Notes under the pieces: generated by a model
Database searches by the model: none
What the model saw: the letters and a program-made list of their open reading frames with translations, nothing else
Told to the model about the DNA's origin: nothing
Position numbers and translations under genes: made by a program
NCBI RefSeq assembly: GCF_017487405.1
Contig: NZ_CP062222.1
Location: 1 to 64,000, forward strand
Length of the DNA: 64,000 nt
DNA from: Brevundimonas goettingensis
GTDB lineage: Bacteria; Pseudomonadota; Alphaproteobacteria; Caulobacterales; Caulobacteraceae
Direction of reading: 5' to 3'
Part shown: one piece after another, positions 1 through 11,731 of the stretch
Layout of the letters: each line of letters opens with the position of its first letter
How positions within the stretch are numbered: the first letter of the stretch is position 1

Positions 1-1434
1 ATGGGGGGCTTGGCAGTGACGAGCATGACGGACCCGGATCGGATCTGGACGGAGGCGGCAGGCCGTCTGCGCGCGGAAATCGGCGAAGGCCCCTTCAGCT
101 CCTATATCGCGCCCTCGGCCGTGCGTGCGGACGGCGCCGGCCAGCTGATCCTCGTCACCCCCACCGCCTATGCCCGCGACTGGGTGCGCAAGAACGCCCT
201 GCGTCGCATGAACGAGCTGTGGCTGGGCCTGGACGGCCTGTCGCGCCGTCTGGAAGTCCGTTGCCGGGCCGAGGTCGGCTCGCCGGCCCCGGCGACCGCC
301 GTGGTTCAGGGCGTCGTTGACACCGTTGTCGCCGCTGCGGCTATTCCGGCCGCCACCGTGGCCCCCGTCGCCGACGGCGCCCGCGCCGTGCGCGCCGCAG
401 GCCTGCAGGAACGCCTGACCTTCGACAGCTTCGTGGAAGGGCAGGGCAACGCCTTCGCCCTGGCCATCGCCAAACAGGTGGCCAGCTGGGCCGACGGTCA
501 CTTCAACCCGGTTTTCTTCTGCGGCCCCTATGGCTACGGCAAGACCCACCTGCTGAACGCCATCGCCTGGGAGGCCCAGCGCCTCAAGCCCGAGGCCAAG
601 GTGGTCTATCTGACCGCCGAACGCTTCCTGTCGACCTTCGTGCGCGCCATGCAGGACCGGTCGACGGCGGCCTTCAAGGAAAGCCTGCGCTCGGCCGACA
701 TGCTGCTGCTGGACGACGTCCAGTTCGTCGGCGGCAAGGCCTCGACCCAGGAAGAACTGCTCTCGACCCTCACCGCCCTGATCGAGGACGGCAAGCGGAT
801 CGTGCTGTCGGCGGACCGCCCGCCCACCGCCCTGTCGGAAGTCGAGCCGCGCCTGCGCAGCCACCTGTCCGCCGGCCTGACCTGCCCGGTCGAGCCCGCT
901 GACCGCGCCCTCAAGATCGCCGTCGCCCAGAACCGTCTGGCCGCCTTCGCCAGGATGGGCGTGGTCCAGGGCGAGGCGCCCCGCGAGGTGCTGGAGCAGC
1001 TGGTCGACCGCACCCCGGGTTCGGTCCGCGAGCTGGAAGGCGCCGTCAACACCCTGGCCGCCGCCGCCGGCATGCGTCTGGCTTCGCTGGGCGTCGATGA
1101 GGCCGCCGGCCTGCTGGGCGCCGCCCTGCGCGGCGGTCCCGAGCGCCGCATCACCGTCGATGAGATCCAGAAGACCGTCGCCGAGCACTTTAATATGAAG
1201 CAGGCCGATCTGCTGTCAGAGCGCCGGACCCGCGCCATCGCCCGCCCGCGCCAGATCGCCATGTATCTGTGCAAGCAGCACACGACCCGGTCCTATCCGG
1301 ACATCGGCCGTCGCTTCGGCGGGCGCGACCACACCACCGTCCTGCACGGTGTCCGCAAGATCGAGGAACTGCTGCCCGCTGACGACCAGATCGCCCGCGA
1401 TGTCGAGGCCCTGACGCGGAAGCTGCGCGGCTGA
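1..1434 (+). CDS. dnaA: Chromosomal replication initiator protein DnaA
   Basis: DnaA is the AAA+ initiator that binds DnaA boxes at oriC, melts the origin and loads the replicative helicase. Visible features are a short N-terminal domain I with a low-complexity linker to about residue 130, Walker A GPYGYGKT at residues 175-182, a Walker B-like LLLDDVQF near 238, and a C-terminal domain IV carrying the DnaA signature (RPRQIAMYL and RDHTTVLHGVRKI). The frame opens at base 1, but an in-frame ATG at base 25 (MTDPDRIW) begins more like known homologues and may be the true start; the promoter lies outside the window. At 477 aa it is normal for the family. dnaN follows on the same strand after about 210 bp. 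Confidence 0.97.
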   Translation: MGGLAVTSMTDPDRIWTEAAGRLRAEIGEGPFSSYIAPSAVRADGAGQLILVTPTAYARDWVRKNALRRMNELWLGLDGLSRRLEVRCRAEVGSPAPATAVVQGVVDTVVAAAAIPAATVAPVADGARAVRAAGLQERLTFDSFVEGQGNAFALAIAKQVASWADGHFNPVFFCGPYGYGKTHLLNAIAWEAQRLKPEAKVVYLTAERFLSTFVRAMQDRSTAAFKESLRSADMLLLDDVQFVGGKASTQEELLSTLTALIEDGKRIVLSADRPPTALSEVEPRLRSHLSAGLTCPVEPADRALKIAVAQNRLAAFARMGVVQGEAPREVLEQLVDRTPGSVRELEGAVNTLAAAAGMRLASLGVDEAAGLLGAALRGGPERRITVDEIQKTVAEHFNMKQADLLSERRTRAIARPRQIAMYLCKQHTTRSYPDIGRRFGGRDHTTVLHGVRKIEELLPADDQIARDVEALTRKLRG

Positions 1435-1453
1435 AGCGAGCGGCCGGTGGGCT

Positions 1454-1537
1454 GTGATTGGTGGTTGGGATCAGTGATTGGCCGTACGAGACGGTCGCCA
1501 CGCTGCTCTTATCCACTAACCACCGACCACTAATCAC
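1454..1537. repeat. Imperfect long inverted repeat in the dnaA-dnaN gap
   Basis: GTGATTGGTGGTTGG at 1454-1468 is matched on the opposite strand by 1523-1537, where the reverse complement reads GTGATTAGTGGTCGG, 13 of 15 bases identical. Related GTGATT and TGGTT words also occur at 1474-1480 and 1513-1522, so both arms are built from the same short word. The arms are about 54 bp apart. It could be a dispersed-repeat remnant, a long hairpin or a binding region. Confidence 0.45.
1509..1517 (+). promoter_or_regulatory. Possible DnaA box between dnaA and dnaN
   Basis: TTATCCACT matches the DnaA-box consensus TTATCCACA at 8 of 9 positions and sits between dnaA and dnaN, where many bacteria carry DnaA boxes. 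I see only one such site and no AT-rich unwinding stretch, so this is not evidence for an origin here. It overlaps the right arm region of the inverted repeat, so the match may come from the repeat. Confidence 0.3.
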
Positions 1538-1644
1538 TCTCCGCACGCCGCCCCCGTTGCTCCCCGCCGCCAATCCGCTAGTGTCAGGGGCCAATCTGTA
1601 AGGCGACGCTGCGATTCCGCGTCGCGACCGGGCGATAAGACGAC

Positions 1645-2763
1645 ATGCAGCTGACCATCGAACGATCCGCGCTCCTGAAGGCCCTCGGGCATGTGCAGAG
1701 CGTGGTCGAGCGCCGCAACACCATTCCGATCCTGTCCAACGTCCTGCTGAGCGCCGGGCGCGACAGCCTGTCGTTCGCCGCGACCGATCTGGACATGGAG
1801 ATGATCGACCGCGCCGACGCCGTGGTCCAGGTCGAGGGCCAGATCACCGCCCCGGCCCACACCCTGTTCGAAATCGTGCGCAAGCTGCCGGACGGCGCCG
1901 AGGTCTCCCTGACCTACAACGGCGACGATCCCCGTCTGACGGTCTCGGCCGGCCGTTCGCGCTTCAACCTGCCGGTCCTGCCGGCGGGCGACTTCCCCGT
2001 CATGTCGACAGACGCCTCGGGCGCGCGGTTCAGCCTGATGAAGGAAGATCTGGCCCGTCTGATCGACAAGACCCGGTTCGCGGTCTCGACCGAAGAGACG
2101 CGCTACTATCTGAACGGCCTGTACCTGCACACGGTCGCCGACAACGGCATCCCGCTGCTGCGCGCCGTGGCCACCGACGGTCACCGTCTGGCGCTCGCCG
2201 AGACCCCTGCTCCCGAGGGCGCCGCGGGCGGTCCGGGCGTGATCGTGCCGCGCAAGACCGTCGATCAGGTCCGCCGCCTGCTGGACGACGGCACAGGGCC
2301 CGTCGAGGTCCAGGTCTCGCCGCAGAAGATCCGTTTCGAGTTCGGCCAGGCCTCGCTGACGTCCAAGGTCATCGACGGCGCCTTCCCCGACTATATGCGC
2401 GTCATTCCCAAGGGGAACGACAAACAGGCCGATATCGACAACGCCATGTTCTCCAAGGCCGTCGACCGCGTGGCAACCATCTCGGCCGAGAAGAGCCGGT
2501 CGGTGAAGCTGGCGTTCGAGCTGGACCGCGTTACCCTGACGGTGCGCAACATGGAGGCTGGACAGGGCGTCGAGGAGGTCGAGATCGGCTATTCCGAAGA
2601 GCCCTTCGAGATCGGCTTCAACGCCCGCTACCTGCTGGACGTCGCCGGCCAGATCACCGGCGAGAACGCCACCTTCATGTTCGCCGACCCGGCCAGCCCG
2701 ACGCTGGTCCTCGATCCGGGCGATCCGGGCGTGCAGTATGTGCTGATGCCGCTGCGTGTCTGA
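1645..2763 (+). CDS. dnaN: DNA polymerase III subunit beta (sliding clamp)
   Basis: DnaN forms the dimeric ring that tethers DNA polymerase III and other clamp-binding proteins to DNA. The 372-aa length and the three repeated clamp folds are normal for the family; the protein opens MQLTIERSALLKAL and ends YVLMPLRV, close to the conserved clamp C-terminus. No transmembrane or extra domains are visible. A GANTC site (1613-1617) lies about 30 bp before the ATG, which would fit cell-cycle-dependent control in Caulobacterales, but a single site is weak evidence. The stop overlaps the GTG start of the next gene by 8 bp. Confidence 0.97.
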   Translation: MQLTIERSALLKALGHVQSVVERRNTIPILSNVLLSAGRDSLSFAATDLDMEMIDRADAVVQVEGQITAPAHTLFEIVRKLPDGAEVSLTYNGDDPRLTVSAGRSRFNLPVLPAGDFPVMSTDASGARFSLMKEDLARLIDKTRFAVSTEETRYYLNGLYLHTVADNGIPLLRAVATDGHRLALAETPAPEGAAGGPGVIVPRKTVDQVRRLLDDGTGPVEVQVSPQKIRFEFGQASLTSKVIDGAFPDYMRVIPKGNDKQADIDNAMFSKAVDRVATISAEKSRSVKLAFELDRVTLTVRNMEAGQGVEEVEIGYSEEPFEIGFNARYLLDVAGQITGENATFMFADPASPTLVLDPGDPGVQYVLMPLRV

Positions 2764-3307
2764 CGACGAAGGCGTCGCGCTTCTGGTCATTCGCACGGCC
2801 CGCTGGCGGACCCTTGCAAGCGTGGTGATATCCGCGATCGGCGTCGTTGTTATCTTTGGCGTCTGGGGTTGGGTCGCCAGCATCATCGGTTTTCGTCGCT
2901 ACCTGACCCTTCTGGAGGCCAGTCCGTTCAACGCGGTGATGACGGGCGTGATCGCGCTGATGGGTCTCTCGCTTCTGGGTCACTCCATCTATCGGCATTT
3001 CCGCAGCGATACCCTGATCCTGAGCGACAAGGGCTTTCGGTTCCGGATGCCGGAGCGAGCGCGGTTTGTGCGTTGGGACGACGTGAAACAGTTCCGCGTC
3101 GAGCGCCCCAAGGACAGCATGTATTCGGTCGTCGGTTGGGACCATCATGACGACGCGCTCAGCGGCAACCCGGTCTGGCAAAATCCCAATCTTGAGGACG
3201 TCCGCAAGACGACGCTGGACGCTGAAATCGGATCCTACTGGGAGGGCGGAGCCGAGGCGGTCTGCGTGACGCTGGAGCAATGGCGCAAGCGCTACAGCGG
3301 ATCATGA
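2756..3307 (+). CDS. Hypothetical two-TM membrane protein with C-terminal PH-like region
   Basis: This is a 183-aa protein of unknown function. Two hydrophobic segments are visible (about residues 17-38 and 55-76), followed by a soluble region in which [12 protein letters not shown] and [14 protein letters not shown] resemble the strand pattern of bacterial PH-like domains (YcxB/bPH type). That assignment is an inference from the pattern. It starts at a GTG inside the dnaN stop region, an 8-bp overlap that argues for co-translation with dnaN. Its base composition is a little less GC-rich than its neighbours. recF starts about 20 bp downstream, so it sits inside the dnaN-recF-gyrB block, where many genomes have no gene. 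Confidence 0.75.
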   Translation: MSDDEGVALLVIRTARWRTLASVVISAIGVVVIFGVWGWVASIIGFRRYLTLLEASPFNAVMTGVIALMGLSLLGHSIYRHFRSDTLILSDKGFRFRMPERARFVRWDDVKQFRVERPKDSMYSVVGWDHHDDALSGNPVWQNPNLEDVRKTTLDAEIGSYWEGGAEAVCVTLEQWRKRYSGS

Positions 3308-3326
3308 CGCGGGACCTGGCCCGGCG

Positions 3327-4478
3327 ATGGAACGCCCTGTGATCACCGCCCTCACCCTCACCGACTTCCGCTCCTATGCGAGCGCGACCCTGCGCGTGGG
3401 GGCGGGGCCGGTGGTGCTGCATGGGCCGAACGGGGCGGGCAAGACCAATCTGCTGGAGGCCTTGAGCCTGTTCACCCCCGGGCGTGGGCTGCGCGGGGCG
3501 ACGGCGGTGGAGATGGGGCGGCGCGAGCCCGGCGAGGCCGGCGGCCGGGCCTGGGCCGTGGCCCTGACGCTGGACGGCGGAGACGGCGACGAGATCAAGC
3601 TCGGCACGGGGGTGCAATCGGCGGGCGCGGCGCGGCGCATCGTGCGCATCGACGGGGAGACGGCGCCGCCGGGGCGGCTGCTCGACTACCTGAGGCCCGT
3701 CTGGGCGACGCCCGAGCAGGACCGGCTGTTCTCCGACGCCCGGGCCGAGCGGCTGAAATTCTTCGACCGACTGGTCTTCGCCGCCGACCCCGCCCATGCG
3801 GCGACGGTCTCGGCCTATGAGAAGGCCCTGCGCGAGCGGCTGCGGCTTCTGACCGACGGCGCGGAGGGGCGGGAAGCCGACCCCCTGTGGCTGGATGCGC
3901 TGGAGCTGCGACTGGCCGAGAGCGGGGCCCGGGCGGCGATGGCCCGTGCGAGCGCTCTGGAGGCCCTGCAGGCCGGTATCGACGCGCGCGGCGACCGTCC
4001 CTTCCCCCAGGCCGATCTCGGCCTTTCCGGCGAGGCCGAGGGGCTGGCGGTGAGCGGCGCGGACGAGGCGGCCATCGCCGCCGTGATCCGGGAGGGCATG
4101 GTGCGGTCGCGCGGCCGTGACGCCGCCGCCGGCCGGTCCCTCTATGGCCCGCACCGCTCGGACCTGACGGCCCTGCACCGGGAGAAGAACCGCCCCGCCG
4201 CCGAGGGGTCTTCGGGAGAGCAGAAGGCGCTGGTCCTGAACCTGATCCTCGCCCAGATCGTGCGCCTGAAATCCGAAGGTGGCGCGTCCCCGGTTCTGCT
4301 GCTCGACGAGGCCCCGGCCCACCTCGATGCAAACCGCCGTGCGGCCCTGTTCGACGAGATCGTCGCCCTGAATCTGCAGGCCTTCATGACCGGCACCGAG
4401 GCCGCCCTGTTCGAGGATTTGCAGGGCCGCGCACGCTTCGTCCGGGTCGAGGGCGGGGCCCTTTTGGCCGAGGCCTGA
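3327..4478 (+). CDS. recF: DNA replication and repair protein RecF
   Basis: RecF is an SMC/ABC-type ATPase that with RecO and RecR loads RecA at single-strand gaps. The 383-aa protein shows Walker [10 protein letters not shown] near residue 36, an ABC signature [10 protein letters not shown] near 293 and Walker [13 protein letters not shown] near 325. The order dnaN - small gene - recF - gyrB is a variant of the common dnaA-dnaN-recF-gyrB string. The ATG chosen gives [17 protein letters not shown], matching the usual RecF opening. Confidence 0.95.
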   Translation: MERPVITALTLTDFRSYASATLRVGAGPVVLHGPNGAGKTNLLEALSLFTPGRGLRGATAVEMGRREPGEAGGRAWAVALTLDGGDGDEIKLGTGVQSAGAARRIVRIDGETAPPGRLLDYLRPVWATPEQDRLFSDARAERLKFFDRLVFAADPAHAATVSAYEKALRERLRLLTDGAEGREADPLWLDALELRLAESGARAAMARASALEALQAGIDARGDRPFPQADLGLSGEAEGLAVSGADEAAIAAVIREGMVRSRGRDAAAGRSLYGPHRSDLTALHREKNRPAAEGSSGEQKALVLNLILAQIVRLKSEGGASPVLLLDEAPAHLDANRRAALFDEIVALNLQAFMTGTEAALFEDLQGRARFVRVEGGALLAEA

Positions 4479-4515
4479 ACCCTCCGCTTTCCCTCGCTTT
4501 TCGTGGGGCTTTTCC

Positions 4516-4547
4516 TATATAAACGACAGATCGAATCCGCCTGAATC
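4516..4547 (+). promoter_or_regulatory. Putative gyrB promoter region with paired GANTC sites
   Basis: The 150-bp recF-gyrB gap contains an AT-rich TATATAAA at 4516-4523 that could serve as a -10 region. Two GAATC sites follow at 4533-4537 and 4543-4547, exactly 10 bp apart. GANTC is the CcrM methylation target and part of the GcrA-CcrM promoter signature in Caulobacterales. No convincing -35 is visible. Confidence 0.35.
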
Positions 4548-4628
4548 GGCGGGTCTCTGAAAGCTCTTCCCTGCGGGCCGGATGGCCGTTCGCCATCCCC
4601 TTGGACGCCCGCGTCTCCGGACGATTGA

Positions 4629-7079
<2,451 letters not shown>

Positions 7080-7092
7080 TCACTTGGGGAAA

Positions 7093-7121
7093 GCGATCCG
7101 TAGGCCCGGCCTGCGGATCGC
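7093..7121. terminator. Strong hairpin between convergent gyrB and the next gene
   Basis: GCGATCCG pairs perfectly with CGGATCGC, and inside it AGGCC pairs with GGCCT, separated by one T-G wobble and a single-base loop (C at 7107). That is about 14 paired positions. There is no T-run on either side, so it is terminator-like but not a canonical intrinsic terminator. It lies between convergent genes and could serve both. Confidence 0.6.
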
Positions 7122-7136
7122 GTATCGTGTCTCGCC

Positions 7137-7634
7137 CTAGCGGCGTCCGGCATCGATGAAGGCCTTGATCGAGGGCCAGGTCGGCGGGCTGGCGCGGTCG
7201 CCGTCGCAGACCAGCTGGGCCAGATAGGCGTCGCGGGTTTCGGGCGCGAAGGGAGCCCATTCCTCGGGATCGTCGAACCGGTCGGTCTGGGCGCCGTTGG
7301 GACCGTATTCTATCGAATAGACGAGCCGCGACTGTTTGGCGGCGCAGCGCATCTCGATCTGGTCGGCGGCATAGCTGTAGTCGCCCGGACCGCCGTCCAG
7401 CGGGACCTTGGCCACGGTGACGCTGACGACGTCGCCGGTCGTCACGAAGCCGTTGACGTTCGCCATATAGACCTTGACCCCGCTGCGCGAGAACGGGTTC
7501 CAGTCTTCGGTCAGCGCGGGCGTGGTCGCGGCCTGGGCGGCGGGCGCCGCGTCCTGGGCCATGGCGGTTACGCCGGCGCCCAAGCCAGCGCCAAGGCCGA
7601 CAACGATCGCCGCGATCTGCAAAATCGTCTTCAT
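7137..7634 (-). CDS. Putative secreted protein of unknown function
   Basis: A 165-aa protein opening MKTILQIAAIVVGLGAG with a signal peptide that probably ends near TAMAQD, so it is likely periplasmic. The mature part has two Cys (MRCAA and QLVCDGD) that could form a disulfide, and many acidic and aromatic residues. I do not recognise a family. Two earlier in-frame ATGs exist (7649 and 7676); I chose the one that begins directly with the signal sequence and has a purine-rich GGGGAAA a few bases upstream. It converges on gyrB and is divergent from the alpha/beta hydrolase. Confidence 0.7.
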   Translation of the reverse strand: MKTILQIAAIVVGLGAGLGAGVTAMAQDAAPAAQAATTPALTEDWNPFSRSGVKVYMANVNGFVTTGDVVSVTVAKVPLDGGPGDYSYAADQIEMRCAAKQSRLVYSIEYGPNGAQTDRFDDPEEWAPFAPETRDAYLAQLVCDGDRASPPTWPSIKAFIDAGRR

Positions 7635-7765
7635 CTGGTGTTTCCCCATCTCTCCCCTGACGTAGCGGAATATCATCCCTGTGCGGGACGGTTTGCAAGC
7701 GCCGCGGAGAGCGACGAAATATCGGGATGAGCGACTTCGGCCATGTTCGCGCGTTACGTCAGCCC

Positions 7766-8659
7766 ATGACCCGATGGCTGCTACTTTTCCTTGTCTTTCT
7801 GGCCGGACCGGCGCTGGCCCAGAGGCCGTCCGCGCCCGGGACCCCGCCCGCCTTCCAGTCCGACCGGATCGTGGTCGAGAGCCGGGGGCAGGGGCCGGAC
7901 GTGATCCTGGTTCCCGGCCTGGCCTCGACCAGCGAGGTGTGGCGGCGCACGGCGGACCGGCTGGACGACCACTATCGGGTTCACCTGGTTTCGCTGCGCG
8001 GCTTCGGCCAGATCCCGGCCGGGGCCAATGCCCAGGGCACGATCATTGGCCCCGTGGCCGGCGAAATCCGGCGCTACATGGCCTTTCAGCATATGAACCG
8101 TCCGGCGGTCGTAGGCCATTCGATGGGCGGGCTGATCGCCCTGAGGGTGGCGGCCGACGCGCCGGGTCAGGTGGGCCGGGTGATGGTCGTGGACGCCGCG
8201 CCCTTCTTCCCGTCGCTGATCAGCGCGGGGGCGACCGTCGGCGATATCGAGCCCCTGGCCCGGATCGCCTATCAGGCCCTGATGTTCCTCGGCGACGAGG
8301 CCCTGCGGCAGCAGGCGGGCGCCCTGGGCGGCCAGCTGGGCGGGGCCTCGGACAGTCTGTTCAGCTCCATGGGCTGGCAGGGCGGCGACCGGGCGATGCT
8401 GGCCCAGAGCCTGTATGAGGTCATGACCACCGACCTGCGCCACCGCCTGCCGGACATTACCGCCCCGGTGACGGTCGTCTATGGCTGGAGCCCCGACGAC
8501 GCCTCGCCGCGCGCCCACGTCGACGGCCTGTTCCGCGCCGGCTACGCCAACCTGCGCAGTCCCGCGACCTTCGAGCGGATCGAGGGGGCGGAGCATATGG
8601 TCATGCTGGACCGGCCGACGGCGTTTTACTCAGCGCTGGACCGGTTTCTCGAACCCTGA
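7766..8659 (+). CDS. Secreted alpha/beta hydrolase
   Basis: An alpha/beta-fold hydrolase of about 297 aa. The opening MTRWLLLFLVFLAGPALAQ is a clear signal peptide, so the enzyme is likely periplasmic or exported; an ATG 39 bp upstream would bury it and was not chosen. The nucleophile elbow is GHSMGG (Ser), the acid is probably the Asp in YGWSPDD, and the catalytic His is in GAEHMVMLD. The oxyanion-hole region reads LVPGLAST. The substrate cannot be told from sequence. Its stop is only 2 bp from the recQ stop on the other strand. Confidence 0.85.
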   Translation: MTRWLLLFLVFLAGPALAQRPSAPGTPPAFQSDRIVVESRGQGPDVILVPGLASTSEVWRRTADRLDDHYRVHLVSLRGFGQIPAGANAQGTIIGPVAGEIRRYMAFQHMNRPAVVGHSMGGLIALRVAADAPGQVGRVMVVDAAPFFPSLISAGATVGDIEPLARIAYQALMFLGDEALRQQAGALGGQLGGASDSLFSSMGWQGGDRAMLAQSLYEVMTTDLRHRLPDITAPVTVVYGWSPDDASPRAHVDGLFRAGYANLRSPATFERIEGAEHMVMLDRPTAFYSALDRFLEP

Positions 8660-8661
8660 GT

Positions 8662-10542
8662 TCAACCCGCAGCCCTGAGCGCCTCGAGCAGTTCCTTGCC
8701 ATAGCGGTCCAGCTTGGACTGGCCGACGCCGGAGACGGCGCCGAGGGCGTCGAGCGAGCCGGGCTCGACGAGGGCGATCTCGAGCAGGGTCTTGTCCTGG
8801 AAGATGACATAGGGCGGGACGTGCTGTTCGGCGGCGCGATCGCGGCGCCAGGCGCGCAGGGTCTCGAAGCGGGCGCGGACGTCGGCGTCCAGGGCCTCGA
8901 CGGCGGCGTTCCTGTCGTTGCGGGCGCGGCGAGGCTCGGATCGGCCCGTCAGGGAGGCGGCCGGGACGCGGCGCACCTCGATGGCGCGTTCGCCGCGATA
9001 GACGGCGCGGACGGCCTCGGGATCGCCCAGACCGACCAGCGGCTTGCCGTCGTTGGGGTCTTCCAGCAGCAGGCCCTCGAACAGCAGATGGTCGACGATG
9101 TCGCGCCAGCCGTTCTGCGACACGTCCTGACCGATGCCCCAGGTGGAGAGGTCGCTCTCCCACGGCTGGACGTCTTTCGTCTTGCCCAGCAGGTGGTCGA
9201 TGACGCGGTTGCGGCCGAAACGCCCGCCGAGGCGCTGGACGGCGGCGAGCGCCTTCTGGGCCTGGACGGTAGCGTCATAGATGGCAGGCGGGTCGCTGCA
9301 GATATCGCAAAAGCCGCAGACGCCCGCGTCGGTCTCGCCGAAGTATCGACGCACGGCCTGGGGCCGGCAGATCGCGCCGTCCAGCATGGCGAACAGGCGG
9401 CGCGCCTTGCCCACCTGCACCGCCTTGACCTCTTCAGGCATGGGGCGGCTGTCGAGCCGTCTCAGGTTCCAGGCGATGTCGGACGGGCCATAGAGGGTGA
9501 TGCCCTCGGCCGGTTCGCCGTCGCGTCCGGCGCGGCCGATCTCCTGCCAATAGGCCTCTAGCGAGCCGGGCGGATCGGCGTGGATGACGAAGCGGACGTC
9601 GGCCTTGTCGACCCCCATGCCGAAGGCGATGGTCGCGACCATGACGGCGCCTTCCTCGGCGAGGAAGCGGGCGAGGCGGCGGTCGCGGTCGTCCGTGCCC
9701 ATGCCGGCGTGGTAGGCGATGGCGTTGGTTCCGGCGTCCCTCAGGGCCTGGGCGACGCGGTCGCAGCCGTCACGCGAGCCGCAGTAGACGACCCCCGACT
9801 TGCCGCGCCGTTGGCGCACCAGATCGATGACGGCGGCGTCGGTGCGTGCTCGGGAAGCGTTTTCCTTGCGCACCGCCGAGAGCTGCAGGTTCGGGCGCGC
9901 GAAACTGTCGACGAAGACCTCGGCCGCGTCGAGGCGGAGCGAGCGGACGATGTCCTCGCGCGTGCGGGCGTCGGCGGTGGCGGTGACGGCGATCCTCGGC
10001 ACGCCCGGGAAGAGTTCGGCCAGCTTGCCCAGCGTCCGATAGTCGGGACGGAAGTCGTGGCCCCACTGGGAGACGCAGTGGGCCTCGTCGATGGCGATGA
10101 GGCTGAGCGGCAGTTCGTGCAGCCGGTCGATCAGATGCGGCTGGGCCAGGCCTTCGGGCGAGACGTAGAGCAGGTCCAGTTCGCCCGCCCGCGCGGCGCG
10201 CCAGATGGCCGAACGGTCGTCCATGGAGACGCCGGAATCGAGGCGGGCGGCGGCGACGCCCTGCTGTTTCAGCGCCTCGACCTGATCGGTCATCAGGGCG
10301 ATCAGGGGCGAGACCACGAGGCCGAGACCGGGGCGCAGGATGGCCGGGATCTGATAGCAGACCGACTTGCCGCCGCCGGTCGGCAGGACGGCGAGGACGT
10401 CGCGCCCGGCCAGGGCCTCGGCGACCACATCGGCCTGAAGGCCGCGAAAGTCGGGGTGGCCCCAGACGCGGTGCAGCAGCTCGCGCGCGTCTTCCATGCC
10501 TGCGGGAGCAGGTGAGGCGAGACTGGCGGATTCGGCGGGCAT
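8662..10542 (-). CDS. recQ: ATP-dependent DNA helicase RecQ
   Basis: RecQ is a 3'-5' superfamily 2 helicase acting in recombination and fork repair. Motif I is PTGGGKS (about 54-60) and motif II is DEAHCVSQWGHDFRP near 145-160. Motif VI lies in QEIGRAGRDGE. The zinc-binding Cys cluster is in the AICRPQ and CGFCDIC region. A C-terminal HRDC domain runs from about 540 to the end (AVSGVGQSKLDRYG). At 626 aa it is typical. A second in-frame ATG 45 bp later (MEDARELL) is an equally plausible start. It is transcribed toward the hydrolase and has little spacing on either side. Confidence 0.95.
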   Translation of the reverse strand: MPAESASLASPAPAGMEDARELLHRVWGHPDFRGLQADVVAEALAGRDVLAVLPTGGGKSVCYQIPAILRPGLGLVVSPLIALMTDQVEALKQQGVAAARLDSGVSMDDRSAIWRAARAGELDLLYVSPEGLAQPHLIDRLHELPLSLIAIDEAHCVSQWGHDFRPDYRTLGKLAELFPGVPRIAVTATADARTREDIVRSLRLDAAEVFVDSFARPNLQLSAVRKENASRARTDAAVIDLVRQRRGKSGVVYCGSRDGCDRVAQALRDAGTNAIAYHAGMGTDDRDRRLARFLAEEGAVMVATIAFGMGVDKADVRFVIHADPPGSLEAYWQEIGRAGRDGEPAEGITLYGPSDIAWNLRRLDSRPMPEEVKAVQVGKARRLFAMLDGAICRPQAVRRYFGETDAGVCGFCDICSDPPAIYDATVQAQKALAAVQRLGGRFGRNRVIDHLLGKTKDVQPWESDLSTWGIGQDVSQNGWRDIVDHLLFEGLLLEDPNDGKPLVGLGDPEAVRAVYRGERAIEVRRVPAASLTGRSEPRRARNDRNAAVEALDADVRARFETLRAWRRDRAAEQHVPPYVIFQDKTLLEIALVEPGSLDALGAVSGVGQSKLDRYGKELLEALRAAG

Positions 10543-10591
10543 CGGGCGCTTGTGCCCGATCCGTTCCGGGGTGTCACGACGAGATGGGCGC

Positions 10592-11731
10592 TCAGGCGGT
10601 CTCGAAGGTCACGATCTGGCGAACCACCTGGCCGGCGTGCAGGCGGTCGAAGCCCTCGTTGATCTGGTCCAGCGGAATCTTGCCGCTCATCAGCCTGTCC
10701 ACCGGCAGGCGGCCCTGACGGTAGAGGGCGACATAGCGGGGAATGTCGCGGCTGGGCACGCAGGTCCCGATATACGAGCCCTTGAGCGTCCGCTCCTCGC
10801 CGACCAGGGAGACGACATTGACCGGCAGGGCGGCATCGGGTGGCGGCAGGCCGGCGGTGACGGTGGTCCCGCCGCGCCGGGTCATGCGCCAGGCGGCGTC
10901 AAGGGCGCGAACCGAACCGGCCATTTCGAAGACGAAGTCGGCGCCGCCGTTGGTCAGCTTGCGCACCTGTTCGACGGCGTCCGGATCGGCGGCGTTGACG
11001 GTCTGCACCGGACCGAGCGTCCGGGCGAGGGCCAGCTTGTCCTCGGACAGGTCCACCGCGACGACCGGCGAGGCGCCGGAGGCCACTGCGCCGAGCACGC
11101 TGGCGAGACCGACGCCGCCGAGGCCGACGACGACGGCGCTCTGCCCCGCGCGGACGCCCGCCGTATTCACCACCGCCCCGACCCCGGTCAGGACCGCGCA
11201 GCCGAACAGAGCGGCCTCGTCCAGCGGCAGTTGGGGATCGACCTTGACCAGCGAGCGGCGCGACACGACCGCGCGGTCGGCGAAGGCGGAGCAGCCGAGA
11301 TGGTGGTTCAGGGCCTCGCCCTCATGATGGATACGCTTGCCGCCGCTGAGCAGCTCGCCCTTGCCGTTGGCGACGGCGCCCGGTTCGCACAGGGCCGGGC
11401 GGCCCTCGGCGCAGGGGTTGCAGTGGCCGCAGGACGGCATGAAGACCATGACCACATGATCGCCGACGGCGAGGTCGGTGACGTCGGCTCCGAGGGCCTC
11501 GACCACGCCCGCCGCCTCGTGGCCCAGCGCCATGGGCAGGGGGCGTGGCCGGTCGCCGTTGATGACGCTGAGATCGGAGTGGCACAGGCCCGCCGCCTTG
11601 ATCGCCACCAGCACCTCGCCGGGACCGGGCGGGTCGAGGGTCACGGTTTCGACCGCCAACGGACGACTGTCGGCATAGGGATGGGCGGCGCCCATCGAGC
11701 GGAGAACGGCGGCTCGGGTGGTGATCGTCAT
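10592..11731 (-). CDS. Zinc-dependent alcohol dehydrogenase (MDR family)
   Basis: A 379-aa medium-chain dehydrogenase/reductase of the class III-like alcohol dehydrogenase group. The catalytic zinc ligands lie in GLCHSDLSV and GHEAAGV, the structural zinc site is the four-Cys cluster CGHCNPC...LCEPG near residues 95-112, and the NAD-binding Rossmann motif is GLGGVGLASVLGA near 200. It should oxidise an alcohol to an aldehyde with NAD, or the reverse; the substrate is not predictable. It is divergent from the thioesterase, and the 200-bp region between them carries a 40-bp palindromic repeat. Confidence 0.9.
   Translation of the reverse strand: MTITTRAAVLRSMGAAHPYADSRPLAVETVTLDPPGPGEVLVAIKAAGLCHSDLSVINGDRPRPLPMALGHEAAGVVEALGADVTDLAVGDHVVMVFMPSCGHCNPCAEGRPALCEPGAVANGKGELLSGGKRIHHEGEALNHHLGCSAFADRAVVSRRSLVKVDPQLPLDEAALFGCAVLTGVGAVVNTAGVRAGQSAVVVGLGGVGLASVLGAVASGASPVVAVDLSEDKLALARTLGPVQTVNAADPDAVEQVRKLTNGGADFVFEMAGSVRALDAAWRMTRRGGTTVTAGLPPPDAALPVNVVSLVGEERTLKGSYIGTCVPSRDIPRYVALYRQGRLPVDRLMSGKIPLDQINEGFDRLHAGQVVRQIVTFETA

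Noticed and set aside
1435-1644. Chromosomal origin between dnaA and dnaN
   Set aside because: Only one near-consensus DnaA box and no AT-rich unwinding element; in Caulobacter the origin is next to hemE.
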